A stretch of DNA of 11,266 bases from JANPEZ01 sp031423155 (GTDB taxonomy: Bacteria; Actinomycetota; UBA4738; HRBIN12): positions 1 through 11,266 of the forward strand of contig JANPEZ010000170.1 of NCBI GenBank assembly GCA_031423155.1. The letters run 5' to 3'. Numbering within the stretch: position 1 is the stretch's first letter; the number at the start of each line of letters is the position of its first letter. Made by a program: the position numbers and the translations under genes. A model generated the notes under the pieces. It made no database searches. It saw only the letters and a list, made by a program, of their open reading frames with translations, and had not been told where the DNA came from. Shown in pieces: positions 1 to 6,980 of this stretch.

Positions 1-2
1 AG

Positions 3-188
3 CTCATCAAGGCGCTCAAGGCGGTCAAGGACGATGCCTGGATCAAGACGGTGCCCGGCGCCGAGAAGAAGCCCTGCTGGGACAACATCGGAGGGATCCT
101 GGGCGGACCGGCCGGGCCCTTCTCGCACGAGGAGGCCCATCTCGGCGATCTGCGGGCCTACGTCGAGGAAGCGACCCGTAACAGCTAG
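3..188 (+). CDS. C-terminal fragment of an unrecognised protein (5' end outside window)
   Basis: An open frame runs from the window edge to a TAG at 186-188 and gives the last 61 residues of a protein. Seen directly: the segment starts LIKALKAVKDDAWIKTVPGA, continues with a Gly/Pro-rich stretch (NIGGILGGPAGPFSH) and ends DLRAYVEEATRNS. Codon use fits a real gene, with G or C at most third positions, and the frame has no stop before the end. I do not recognise the family from this tail and assign no function. Its stop codon overlaps the stop of the convergent dehydrogenase gene in a shared CTAG, and such tight packing supports both ends being genuine. The plus-strand frame starting at 34 in another phase is a shadow of this one. 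Confidence 0.6.
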   Translation, partial: LIKALKAVKDDAWIKTVPGAEKKPCWDNIGGILGGPAGPFSHEEAHLGDLRAYVEEATRNS

Positions 189-985
189 TAGTACAGCTCC
201 GAGGGTCCCTTGTACTCCTGGATGATGTTGCCGCCGTCGATGACGATCGAGCGTCCGACGACGTAGCTCGCGGCGTCCGAGCCAAGGAAAGCGATCAGCT
301 CGGCCACCTCCTCGGGGGTTCCGCTGCGCCCCATCGGAGTGTTCTCCCCGGCGATGACCTCCTCGGGAAGCTGCGAGCCGGATGAGATCCAGCCCGGGGC
401 CACAGAGTTGACCGTGATGCCGTGCGGGGCAAGCTCTATGGCAAGACCGCGGGTGAGCCCGTCCATCCCCGCCTTCGCCGCGCTGTAGCCGGCCGAGGCC
501 GGATTCGTCACGTACGGACCCGTGACGGACGAAACGTTGACTATGCGACCGTAACCGCGCTCGAGCATCCCCGGAACGACTGCGCGACACACGTTGTAAC
601 AGGTGGTCAGGTTGAGCGAGATCGAGCGATGCCAGTTGGCATCGTCCAGCTCGGCGAAGCTCGACTCCTCCTGATCCTCTTGGCCGACCATGACCATGCC
701 GGCGTTGTTGACGAGAACGTCGATGCGCCCGAACGCAGACTCGACGGCCGCGACCATCGCTCGCGTCTGCCCCGCTTCCGTCAGGTCGGCGACGAACCCT
801 GCCGCTTCGTAGCCGGATCCTGCCAGCTCGCCGGCGCGCTCGTGTATCCGCTCGGTGGTCGAGGCGATCGCAAGGGTCGCCCCTCGCCGGCCCATCACTC
901 GGGCCGCAGCCATGCCGATCCCGTTGGGGCTGCCGGCTCCCGTTACGAGGGCCACGCGGTCCTGCAAGGTGATCGGGTCGCTCAT
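185..985 (-). CDS. Short-chain dehydrogenase/reductase (SDR), classical FabG-like
   Basis: This 266-residue protein is a classical SDR, an NAD(P)(H)-dependent cytosolic oxidoreductase that interconverts alcohols and ketones. Seen directly: the Rossmann glycine motif TGAGSPNGIG at 15-24, NNAG at 93-96, the structural Asn at 125 and the catalytic Ser153, Tyr167 and Lys171 (YSAAK). The PG motif follows at about 198-199 (VAPGW). Length is normal for the family. The ATG at 985 lies 23 bases after the stop of the upstream dioxygenase gene. No strong Shine-Dalgarno is visible, so translation may depend on read-through from that gene. It is the last gene of the minus-strand transport/catabolism unit. 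Inference: it may oxidise the alcohol made by the neighbouring dioxygenase. The substrate cannot be read from the sequence; 3-oxoacyl-ACP reductase is a possible family-level misnomer. Confidence 0.93.
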   Translation of the reverse strand: MSDPITLQDRVALVTGAGSPNGIGMAAARVMGRRGATLAIASTTERIHERAGELAGSGYEAAGFVADLTEAGQTRAMVAAVESAFGRIDVLVNNAGMVMVGQEDQEESSFAELDDANWHRSISLNLTTCYNVCRAVVPGMLERGYGRIVNVSSVTGPYVTNPASAGYSAAKAGMDGLTRGLAIELAPHGITVNSVAPGWISSGSQLPEEVIAGENTPMGRSGTPEEVAELIAFLGSDAASYVVGRSIVIDGGNIIQEYKGPSELYY

Positions 986-1008
986 CCGCAGGACATTACT
1001 AGCCGCGC

Positions 1009-1842
1009 TCAGCCGCCGGTTCGCTCCCGCCAGGCCTTCAACGGCATGTCCTCCTCGGGGATCCAGTAGTCGATCGGACTCGCGCCTGCTCCGAGGAGCT
1101 GCTCCCTCAAGGGCGTGATGGCCCCCGCGACGGCCGTGTCGATGAACAACTCATCGCGCGCGCGCACCCACCTGTACGTGTACCCGTAGAAGAGGGCCTT
1201 GCGGGTCAACTCGCTGCGGTTGTCGCTCCGGCGGTGCCAGAGTCGCCTGTCGAAGATCACGGCGTCGCCCGGATCAGCCAGAACGGGAGTGGCTCCTGCC
1301 GGGTCGGTCATCGGTTCGCCGGGCTCGGGTCGAGGAAGGGTGTTCGATATGTGGGATCCGGGAAGGACCACGAAGTTGCCGCGTCCGGGCTCGGACAGGT
1401 CCGTCAGGAAATAGGCGATCTTGACGGACATCATCGGGCGCGGATCCGACTCCAGGTCCAGGTTCTGAACGCCACCATCCTGATGCCACATCCAGACGGG
1501 CGGTTTCTCGCCCACGACCGGAGGGTGCACGTCCAGATGGCAGTGGTACATGAAGATGTTCGATCCCAGCAGATCCACCACCAAGGGTAGGGTCGAGGGC
1601 AGGTCCAGCATCTCAATGAACCGCACATCCGTGCCGCAGAACCCGAGGAGGTGAAGGGCCTCGGCCCCCGCTACGGGCTCGCCGTCTCGATGATCCGCCC
1701 ACACCCGGTCGACGCTCTCGATCAAGCGCTCGACGTGACCGGGATCGAGCGCCCCTCGCACGATCAGATAGCCGTCGCGATCGAACGCCGCACGCTGCTG
1801 AGCAGTGAGCCCAGTGGTCTTGGTGGCCTCTCGCAGCGACAT
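1009..1842 (-). CDS. Phytanoyl-CoA dioxygenase (PhyH) family Fe(II)/2-oxoglutarate oxygenase
   Basis: This 277-residue protein belongs to the PhyH family, non-haem iron oxygenases that hydroxylate a substrate while decarboxylating 2-oxoglutarate to succinate. Seen directly: an N-terminal segment typical of the family (AFDRDGYLIVRGALDPGHVE, about 19-38), the metal-binding HxD as His120-Gln-Asp122 in WMWHQDGG, a distal His203 in LWHRRSDN, and nearby arginines (209, 214) suited to bind 2-oxoglutarate. GNFVVLPGSH at 155-164 is the usual family motif before the distal histidine. The ATG at 1842 is preceded by a purine-rich AAGGGAGAGG. It sits 57 bases after the second permease gene and 23 bases before the SDR gene, so it is probably co-transcribed with both. 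Known members act on acyl-CoAs, ectoine, phosphonates or other small molecules. The substrate here is unknown and may be what the linked transporter imports. Confidence 0.92.
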   Translation of the reverse strand: MSLREATKTTGLTAQQRAAFDRDGYLIVRGALDPGHVERLIESVDRVWADHRDGEPVAGAEALHLLGFCGTDVRFIEMLDLPSTLPLVVDLLGSNIFMYHCHLDVHPPVVGEKPPVWMWHQDGGVQNLDLESDPRPMMSVKIAYFLTDLSEPGRGNFVVLPGSHISNTLPRPEPGEPMTDPAGATPVLADPGDAVIFDRRLWHRRSDNRSELTRKALFYGYTYRWVRARDELFIDTAVAGAITPLREQLLGAGASPIDYWIPEEDMPLKAWRERTGG

Positions 1843-1844
1843 CG

Positions 1845-1854
1845 CCTCTCCCTT
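1845..1854 (-). promoter_or_regulatory. Ribosome binding site of the PhyH-family gene
   Basis: The minus strand reads AAGGGAGAGG immediately upstream of the ATG at 1842. It is a strong purine-rich match to the Shine-Dalgarno and supports this start. It also means the dioxygenase can be translated independently of the permease gene 57 bases upstream. Confidence 0.6.
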
Positions 1855-1893
1855 CGCCGGTGACTAGAACCTGACGCGGCCATCTGGCCCTCG

Positions 1894-1917
1894 GTTCCGT
1901 CAGAGGCCGACGGGAAC
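1894..1917 (-). other. Intercistronic hairpin spanning the permease stop codon
   Basis: On the minus strand GTTCC-C-GTC and GACGGAAC pair as eight base pairs with one bulged C and a seven-base loop (GGCCTCT). The structure covers the end of the second permease gene, including its TGA at 1902-1900. No U-run follows, so it is not a clear intrinsic terminator. It could lower read-through into the two enzyme genes or protect the 3' end of the transporter message. The pairing is seen in the sequence; the role is inference. Confidence 0.35.
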
Positions 1918-2781
1918 GGCAGTTGCCTTCTTGCCCTCGCGCCCGGAAGCCCTCTTGTAGGCGAGTGCCGCGAGCCCGATCACCAGTGTCGAGGCGAAGA
2001 GCGTGATGCTCGCCAGGGCGTTCAAGGAAGGCAGAGGCGACCGGCGGGCCGAGGAGTAGATCAATATCGGGATCGTCTGGCACTGAGCGCTCGCGCACAT
2101 CCTCTGTGAGATCACGAAGTTGTCTATCGCCGCCGCGAAGACGATGGCCACGCTCGCGAAGATGGCGGGCGACAGCATCGGCAGCAGCACCCGGCGCAGG
2201 GCACCCGCTGGAGACGCTCCCAGATCCATAGCGGCTTCCTCGTACTCACGCCCTACGGACAGCAGGCGCGCGCGCACTATGATCACCGCGTACGCCATCT
2301 CGTACATCGACAGACCGAACACCTGGGCTGTGAACCCCTGCAGCGCAGGCTGTATCGCCTGGGTGAAGAGCAGGAACAATCCGACCCCGATCGCGATCTC
2401 CGGCGTTATGAACGAGAACAGCATCACGAAGTTGACCGAGGCTGCCGTCCGTCCGCGCCAGCGATCGAGCGCCAGGGCGAACGACACACCGAAAGGAACG
2501 GCGATCGCGACGACCAGTCCCGATAGCTTCAGGCTCTGGAACAGAGCCGACCGCAGCTCGGTGTTCTGCCATACCGAGTTCACATCGTCGGCATACCACC
2601 TCGTGAGTGAGAACCCCTGCCATGTCGTCTGGGCCTTGCCGGCGTTGAACGAGAACGCCACCGCCACCACGACGGGCAGGAGTGTCCAAAGCACGTACGC
2701 CACCGCGATGGCCCACAGGAACCGAGCCTTGGCCCAGGGGTTCATGATCCAGGCACGAAGGGAGCTCGCCGATGCGCTCAT
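1900..2781 (-). CDS. ABC transporter permease, PotC-like (spermidine/putrescine-type importer family)
   Basis: This 293-residue integral membrane protein is one of the two channel subunits of a type I ABC importer. Seen directly: a hydrophobic first helix at about 22-44, further membrane segments around 87-105, 116-140, 160-172, 205-222 and 255-275, and the cytoplasmic EAA loop that contacts the ATPase (EEAAMDLGASPAGALRRVLL, 181-200, with the conserved Gly at 188). Length is normal for PotC-type permeases. The ATG at 2781 overlaps the preceding permease stop by four bases (ATGA), so the two are translationally coupled. A Cys-containing loop, QRMCASAQCQ (226-235), between the last helices is an unusual detail. 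Family placement is firm. The transported molecule is not; polyamine is only the family-level expectation. Confidence 0.92.
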   Translation of the reverse strand: MSASASSLRAWIMNPWAKARFLWAIAVAYVLWTLLPVVVAVAFSFNAGKAQTTWQGFSLTRWYADDVNSVWQNTELRSALFQSLKLSGLVVAIAVPFGVSFALALDRWRGRTAASVNFVMLFSFITPEIAIGVGLFLLFTQAIQPALQGFTAQVFGLSMYEMAYAVIIVRARLLSVGREYEEAAMDLGASPAGALRRVLLPMLSPAIFASVAIVFAAAIDNFVISQRMCASAQCQTIPILIYSSARRSPLPSLNALASITLFASTLVIGLAALAYKRASGREGKKATAVPVGL

Positions 2782-3692
2782 CTGTCCGCCATCTCCTGGG
2801 CGGCCTTGGTGCTCCGCAGGTAGTAGATCATCGGGATCATCAAGAGCGCGAGCATCACGATCACCAGCGAGGCCCCCTGGTTCACGAGCGAACTCTCGAT
2901 CGAGCTAACGATCAAGTTCCCGAACATCGCCGTCTGCCGCGTGCTGGCCAGGAGCGTCTGGGTGAAGTAGTCCCCGAACATCGGAAGCGCCACGATCACG
3001 CAACCCGCCAAGATCGCCTGGCGTGATAGCGGAAGCGTCACGCGAAAGAACGTCTTCACCTGGCCCGCACCCAGGTCTCGGGCCGCCTCGAGCGTGGACC
3101 TGTTGATCCTGTCGAGCATCCCGTAGAGCGGAAGGATCATGTACGGCACGTACCCGTACACCAGCCCCATCACGACCGTAGAGGCCTTGCCGTTGAGGAA
3201 CAGTCGAGGCGAGCTTTGCAGGTGAAGTGCTGTCAGGATCCGATTCACGTATCCGTCGGGCTGAAGCAGGTTGACCCAGGCGAACATCCTCATCATGTAG
3301 CTGATCCAGAACGGAGCCACGAAGGCCACGAGGAAGAACGTCTTGGCCCTGCCCGCGTGACGGGCGATGAAGTACGCCACCGGATACCCGATCACGAGGC
3401 AAAGGCTGGTTGCGATCCCCACATAGCCGAGAGTGCGAACGAACGTCAGCTGAGCTATCGATCTGCTATCGGAGAGCTGGCCGAGTACGTCACGGAACGG
3501 TCCGGTGTTCCACTGCAACGGGTTGTAAACGGGCTCTGCCGTAAGGAATACCTGATCGAGTCGCCCGAACGCCACGGCAAGGATCACGTAGAACGGCAGG
3601 AGGAAGAACAAGAGCAACCAGATCGACGCCGGTCCGGCGAACGAAGGCCAGAACCAGCGGGGGAACCAGCCCCTGGGTTCTGCCTTAAGCAC
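2778..3692 (-). CDS. ABC transporter permease, PotB-like
   Basis: This 304-residue membrane protein is the partner permease of the importer. Seen directly: a first membrane segment at about 22-43, an unusually clear periplasmic loop to about 80, further helices around 88-110, 117-140, 172-192, 225-240 and 272-292, and the EAA loop LEAARDLGAGQVKTFFRVTL (201-220). PotB-type proteins usually come first of the two permeases, as here. The start is GTG at 3692, eight bases inside the end of the binding-protein gene. The next in-frame Met is near residue 133, far inside the domain, so the GTG is the credible start. The downstream permease follows with an ATGA overlap. No ATP-binding subunit gene is adjacent, so the ATPase must be encoded elsewhere or shared with another system. 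Confidence 0.92.
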   Translation of the reverse strand: MLKAEPRGWFPRWFWPSFAGPASIWLLLFFLLPFYVILAVAFGRLDQVFLTAEPVYNPLQWNTGPFRDVLGQLSDSRSIAQLTFVRTLGYVGIATSLCLVIGYPVAYFIARHAGRAKTFFLVAFVAPFWISYMMRMFAWVNLLQPDGYVNRILTALHLQSSPRLFLNGKASTVVMGLVYGYVPYMILPLYGMLDRINRSTLEAARDLGAGQVKTFFRVTLPLSRQAILAGCVIVALPMFGDYFTQTLLASTRQTAMFGNLIVSSIESSLVNQGASLVIVMLALLMIPMIYYLRSTKAAQEMADR

Positions 3693-4956
3693 CGCCCGTT
3701 ACTTCTTGGTAGATCTGCTGATAGAGCTGGTTCACCGCGGGCGCCAGCTCGAGCTGAGTGACGCCCAGCGGCAACATGTCTTGCGTGATGAACGTGTAGT
3801 TCAGGCTCTCGGGCAGGTAGCCCTTCGAAACCGCGGTGTCCACATCGAGCGAGTTCATAGGCGGCTGGTATCCCTCGTAGGTGTAATTGGTCAGCGCGTT
3901 GGCCGGGTCGTAGAGGAAGTTGATCATCTGATGCGCCAGGACCGGGTTCTGCGCGCCCTTGGGGATCGCGAACAGGTCGTGTGAGACCAGGCCCGGTTTG
4001 GCAGCGGCCCCCTGAGGCGGCCACAGGTAGGACAGGGACGTGATGTCCAGGCCCTTGGGCAAGTAGTACTGGTAATAGACCATCTGTCCCGACCAGGTGT
4101 TGTGAACCTGCCACGTGCTGCTCGACAACTCCGTGTAGTCGACGTGATCGAACTTCCAGCCCATCGTTTCTGCTCCAGCGAGCATGTCCTGCTTGACCTT
4201 CTCCATGATGGCCGGGTCGTCCTCGTTCGGGCTGTAGCCGTTGCGCAGGAGGCCCACGGCTAGCATGTCGCGAGAGCCGTTGAGCAGGTGCGCCTGCCCC
4301 TTGTAGGTCTCGTCCCAATAGATGTCGTAGGGGTTGTCCATCGCGCCGATGTCGGTCGAGATCAGGTCGTTGCGCCAGGCGATGCCGGTGGTGAATACCA
4401 CGTACGGGATCGAGTACTGCCGTCCGACGTCGTAGTAATCGGGGATCGCGCTCCAGAGCTCAGCGCCGACGTTGTCCAGGTACGTGTGGTTGAGAGGCTG
4501 GATCAGTCCGCCGGTCGCGAGCTTGCCTATGTTGTCCAGGGTGACGGTGACGAGCAGGTCGAAGTCGGGACCGTTCGTCTGCATCTTGGAGACCATCTCG
4601 TCCGGCGTATCGAAGACCGTGTACTCGACCGGTACTCCACCGAAGCTATCGCCGAACTGGTTGCGGACCTTCTTCCAGATGTAGTCGCTGTAGCCGAAGA
4701 TCTTCAAAGGGCCGGACTCGGAGGCAAGGCCGTCGGCGATCGCCGGGTTGTCGGCCGTCAGAGCCAGCGTGACCGGGTTGTCGGGACTGGCGAGCTTCAG
4801 GGTGGGCTCTCCGCCGCCACCGGGCGTCGAGGACGAGTTTCCGCAGGCGGCCAGGATCGCCGCCAGGCTCGGTATGGCGATCCCCGCGGCGGCGGTTCTC
4901 TTCAAGAACTCGCGTCGGCTCAGCGGGTTCGGACGGTCCTTCGGGTGTTGGAGCAT
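3685..4956 (-). CDS. ABC transporter substrate-binding lipoprotein, PotD/PotF-like, Tat-exported
   Basis: This 423-residue protein is the extracellular solute receptor of the importer. Seen directly: a twin-arginine signal (SRREFLKR, Arg14-Arg15), a hydrophobic stretch at 22-36, and a lipobox LAAC with the lipidated Cys at 38. A Ser/Gly-rich linker runs to about residue 83, followed by a PotD-like fold beginning LKIFGYSDYIW. Family landmarks include YSIPYVVFTTGI (181-192), GYSPNEDDP (240-248) and HDLFAIPKGAQN (326-337). By eye against PotD, the Asp in HDLFAIP matches a conserved ligand residue, whereas the region around 226-230 (NGSRD) differs from the acidic DDARE of PotD, so the ligand may not be a standard polyamine. 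The ATG at 4956 has AGGAG eight bases upstream. It is the first gene of the unit and divergent from typA. Confidence 0.92.
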   Translation of the reverse strand: MLQHPKDRPNPLSRREFLKRTAAAGIAIPSLAAILAACGNSSSTPGGGGEPTLKLASPDNPVTLALTADNPAIADGLASESGPLKIFGYSDYIWKKVRNQFGDSFGGVPVEYTVFDTPDEMVSKMQTNGPDFDLLVTVTLDNIGKLATGGLIQPLNHTYLDNVGAELWSAIPDYYDVGRQYSIPYVVFTTGIAWRNDLISTDIGAMDNPYDIYWDETYKGQAHLLNGSRDMLAVGLLRNGYSPNEDDPAIMEKVKQDMLAGAETMGWKFDHVDYTELSSSTWQVHNTWSGQMVYYQYYLPKGLDITSLSYLWPPQGAAAKPGLVSHDLFAIPKGAQNPVLAHQMINFLYDPANALTNYTYEGYQPPMNSLDVDTAVSKGYLPESLNYTFITQDMLPLGVTQLELAPAVNQLYQQIYQEVTGGA

Positions 4957-4964
4957 CCTCGGTT

Positions 4965-4972
4965 CTCCTCTC
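4965..4972 (-). promoter_or_regulatory. Ribosome binding site of the substrate-binding protein gene
   Basis: The minus strand reads GAGAGGAG, ending eight bases before the ATG at 4956. This is the best Shine-Dalgarno in the window. It fits a receptor that is needed in excess over its permeases. Confidence 0.75.
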
Positions 4973-5115
4973 AGGCGATGCGGAGATACCTTTGTATACC
5001 GAACGGGGCTCCATTGCTGGCAGCTCCGTGCCCGCCGGTCATCGGCCGGGGCCGGCGCTCGCGGGTAGACTTGAGGGGTCGCGCGCTCGTGCGACGGCCA
5101 CTTTTCCGGTCAGAC

Positions 5116-5120
5116 AGGAG
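5116..5120 (+). promoter_or_regulatory. Ribosome binding site of typA, long spacing
   Basis: AGGAG lies 13 bases before the ATG at 5134. The spacing is longer than the usual 5-9, but no other in-frame ATG, GTG or TTG lies nearer and the protein begins at the family's usual place, so this is the likely site. Confidence 0.5.
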
Positions 5121-5133
5121 CTTCCGCACGCCC

Positions 5134-6969
5134 ATGCCCAGACGCGAGGACATCCGCAACGTGGCCATCGTGGCGCACGTCGACCACGGCAAGACCACGC
5201 TGGTGGACGCCATGCTCTGGCAGTCCGGGGCCTTCCGTGCCAACCAGGACGTCGGCGAGCGCGTAATGGACTCGATGGACCTGGAGCGCGAGAAGGGCAT
5301 CACGATCTTGGCCAAGAACACCGCCGTGCGCCACGGCGGACTGAAGATCAACATCATCGACACGCCCGGCCATGCGGACTTCGGCGGCGAGGTCGAGCGG
5401 GGCCTGACGATGGTGGACGGCGTCCTCCTGCTGGTTGACGCGAGCGAGGGGCCTCTGCCCCAGACGCGGTTCGTGCTCCGCAAGGCCCTGGAATCGCACC
5501 TTCCCGTGATCCTGGTCGTGAACAAGGTCGACCGGCCGGACGCAAGGGTCAAGGAGGTCGTGGATGAGGTCTACGAGCTGTTCCTGGACCTTGACGCCGA
5601 CGAGCACCAGATCGAGTTCCCGATCCTGTACGCCAACGCCCGCGCGGGCCGCTGCGGCCGTGCGCCCGACGAGCTGGCAGAGGATCTCGAGCCGCTCTTC
5701 GAGACGATCGTTGCACGCATCCCGGCGCCCGAGTACGAGGATGGCCATCCCCTGCAGGCCCTCGTCACCAACCTGGACGCCTCGCCCTACCTCGGGCGCC
5801 TCGCCCTGTGCCGAGTGAGGCACGGAACGATGCGGAGGGGCCAGCAGATCGCCTGGTGCCGCACCGACGGCACCATCGAACAAGCCAAGGTCGTCGAGCT
5901 CTACGTGACAGAGGCCCTCGACCGCGTCGAGGCGGAGGAGGTCGGGCCCGGCGAGATCATCGCCCTGGCCGGACTGGCCGATGTCACGATCGGCGAGACG
6001 CTCGCCGACCCAGACGATCCCCGGCCGCTTCCCGTGACCCGGGTGGACGAGCCGAGCCTTTCGATGACGATCGGGATCAACACTGCCCCGCTAGCCGGTC
6101 AAGACGGAGACAAGGTGACGGCGCGATTGGTCAAGAGCCGTCTGGATCAGGAGATCATCGGCAACGTCTCGATCCGGGTTCTCGACCTCGATCGTCCCGA
6201 CGCCTGGGAGGTCCAGGGCCGCGGCGAGCTTCAGTTGGCGGTACTCGTCGAGATGATGCGCCGCGAGGGTTTCGAGCTGACCGTGGGCAAGCCGCAGGTC
6301 GTCACGAAGACCGTGGGCGGCAAGATCCACGAGCCGATGGAGCGGGTCGCCATCGACGCTCCCGAGGAGTATCTCGGCGTCATCTCTCAGCTATTCGCCC
6401 TGCGTAAGGGGCGTATGGAGCAGATGGTCAACCACGGGACCGGCTGGATCCGCATGGAGTACGTCGTGCCGGCGCGCGGTCTTATCGGCTTCCGCACGGA
6501 GTTCCTCACCGAGACGCGGGGCTCCGGCCAGCTTCACCACGTATTCGAGGGCTATGAGCCCTGGCACGGGGATCTGCGCACCCGCCCGACGGGCTCGCTT
6601 GTCGCCGACCGCAGCGGGCCCTCGACGACCTTCGCGCTGCTCAACCTCCAGGAGCGAGGCTCGATGTTCGTCGGCCCCGGCGAGGACGTCTACGAGGGCA
6701 TGATCGTCGGCGAGAACGCCCGCGCCGACGACATGGACGTCAACGCGACCAAGGAGAAGCAGCTAACCAACATGCGCAAGTCCGGCTCGGAGGAGACGGT
6801 CCGCCTGATCCCTAAGGCCCAGATGTCACTCGAGCAGGCTTTGGAGTTCATCCGAGAGGACGAATGCGTCGAGGTGACTCCGAAGAACGTCCGACTGCGC
6901 AAGGTGCTGCTCGGAGGCCAGGAGCGTCAGAAGGCGGGCCGCCGCGGCAAGCCGGCGAAGGACGACTGA
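5134..6969 (+). CDS. typA: Translational GTPase TypA/BipA
   Basis: This 611-residue protein is a ribosome-associated GTPase related to EF-G and LepA, linked in other bacteria to 50S assembly and to stress or cold adaptation. Seen directly: G1 AHVDHGKTT (14-22), the switch region GITILAKNTA (55-64), G3 DTPGHADFGGEVERG (76-90) and G4 NKVDR (130-134). G5 is replaced by the family-type YANARAG (166-172). The beta-barrel domain II covers about 205-290, domain III about 306-385, and the TypA-specific C-terminal domain starts near 395 and includes ARGLIGFRTEFLTETRGSG (447-465). The end is basic. Length matches the family. The frame stays open 846 bases upstream of the ATG at 5134, but that part is antisense to the binding-protein gene, and homology to TypA begins at MPRREDIRNVAIVAHVDHGK. 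It is divergent from the transport unit. Confidence 0.97.
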   Translation: MPRREDIRNVAIVAHVDHGKTTLVDAMLWQSGAFRANQDVGERVMDSMDLEREKGITILAKNTAVRHGGLKINIIDTPGHADFGGEVERGLTMVDGVLLLVDASEGPLPQTRFVLRKALESHLPVILVVNKVDRPDARVKEVVDEVYELFLDLDADEHQIEFPILYANARAGRCGRAPDELAEDLEPLFETIVARIPAPEYEDGHPLQALVTNLDASPYLGRLALCRVRHGTMRRGQQIAWCRTDGTIEQAKVVELYVTEALDRVEAEEVGPGEIIALAGLADVTIGETLADPDDPRPLPVTRVDEPSLSMTIGINTAPLAGQDGDKVTARLVKSRLDQEIIGNVSIRVLDLDRPDAWEVQGRGELQLAVLVEMMRREGFELTVGKPQVVTKTVGGKIHEPMERVAIDAPEEYLGVISQLFALRKGRMEQMVNHGTGWIRMEYVVPARGLIGFRTEFLTETRGSGQLHHVFEGYEPWHGDLRTRPTGSLVADRSGPSTTFALLNLQERGSMFVGPGEDVYEGMIVGENARADDMDVNATKEKQLTNMRKSGSEETVRLIPKAQMSLEQALEFIREDECVEVTPKNVRLRKVLLGGQERQKAGRRGKPAKDD

Positions 6970-6980
6970 GGCCTCCTCAG
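6966..6980. terminator. Small hairpin between convergent typA and membrane-protein genes
   Basis: CTGAGG and CCTCAG pair as a perfect six-base stem with a three-base loop (CCT), covering both stop codons and the 7-base gap between the convergent genes. It could act in both directions. There is no U-tract on either strand, so termination is only a suggestion. Confidence 0.35.

Larger units (their letters stand above)
4957..5133. promoter_or_regulatory. Divergent promoter region between the transport unit and typA
   Basis: This 177-base gap must hold the promoters of both divergent units. On the minus strand TATACA (4994-4989), in the GTATAC/GGTATC-containing stretch at about 4983-4997, resembles a -10 box and would give a leader of roughly 25-35 bases; no good -35 is visible. 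On the plus strand TAGACT at 5066-5071 is a possible -10 for typA, again with a poor -35. A weak hairpin (GTCGC at 5078-5082 with GCGAC at 5091-5095) lies in the typA leader. The assignments are by eye and weak; that promoters lie here follows from the gene layout. Confidence 0.45.

Noticed and set aside
422..1069. 215-codon plus-strand open frame opposite the SDR gene
   Set aside because: The SDR on the other strand has every catalytic residue, and this frame is low-complexity and featureless.
2120..2908. 262-codon plus-strand open frame opposite the permease genes
   Set aside because: The composition is that of a shadow frame, there is no recognisable domain, and the opposite strand encodes a clear ABC permease with an EAA loop.
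3216..3761. 181-codon plus-strand open frame
   Set aside because: It is antisense to the PotB-like permease and has a His/Glu/Arg-rich shadow composition with no ribosome site or family.
4288..5133. Large in-frame N-terminal extension of typA (282 codons)
   Set aside because: It is antisense to the well-supported binding-protein gene, has no similarity to TypA, and the TypA fold begins at the ATG at 5134, which has a ribosome site. High GC keeps such frames open.
185..5133. A PotA-type ATPase gene in the transport unit
   Set aside because: No Walker A, signature or Walker B motif was found in any frame here; the only GTP/ATP P-loop is that of TypA.
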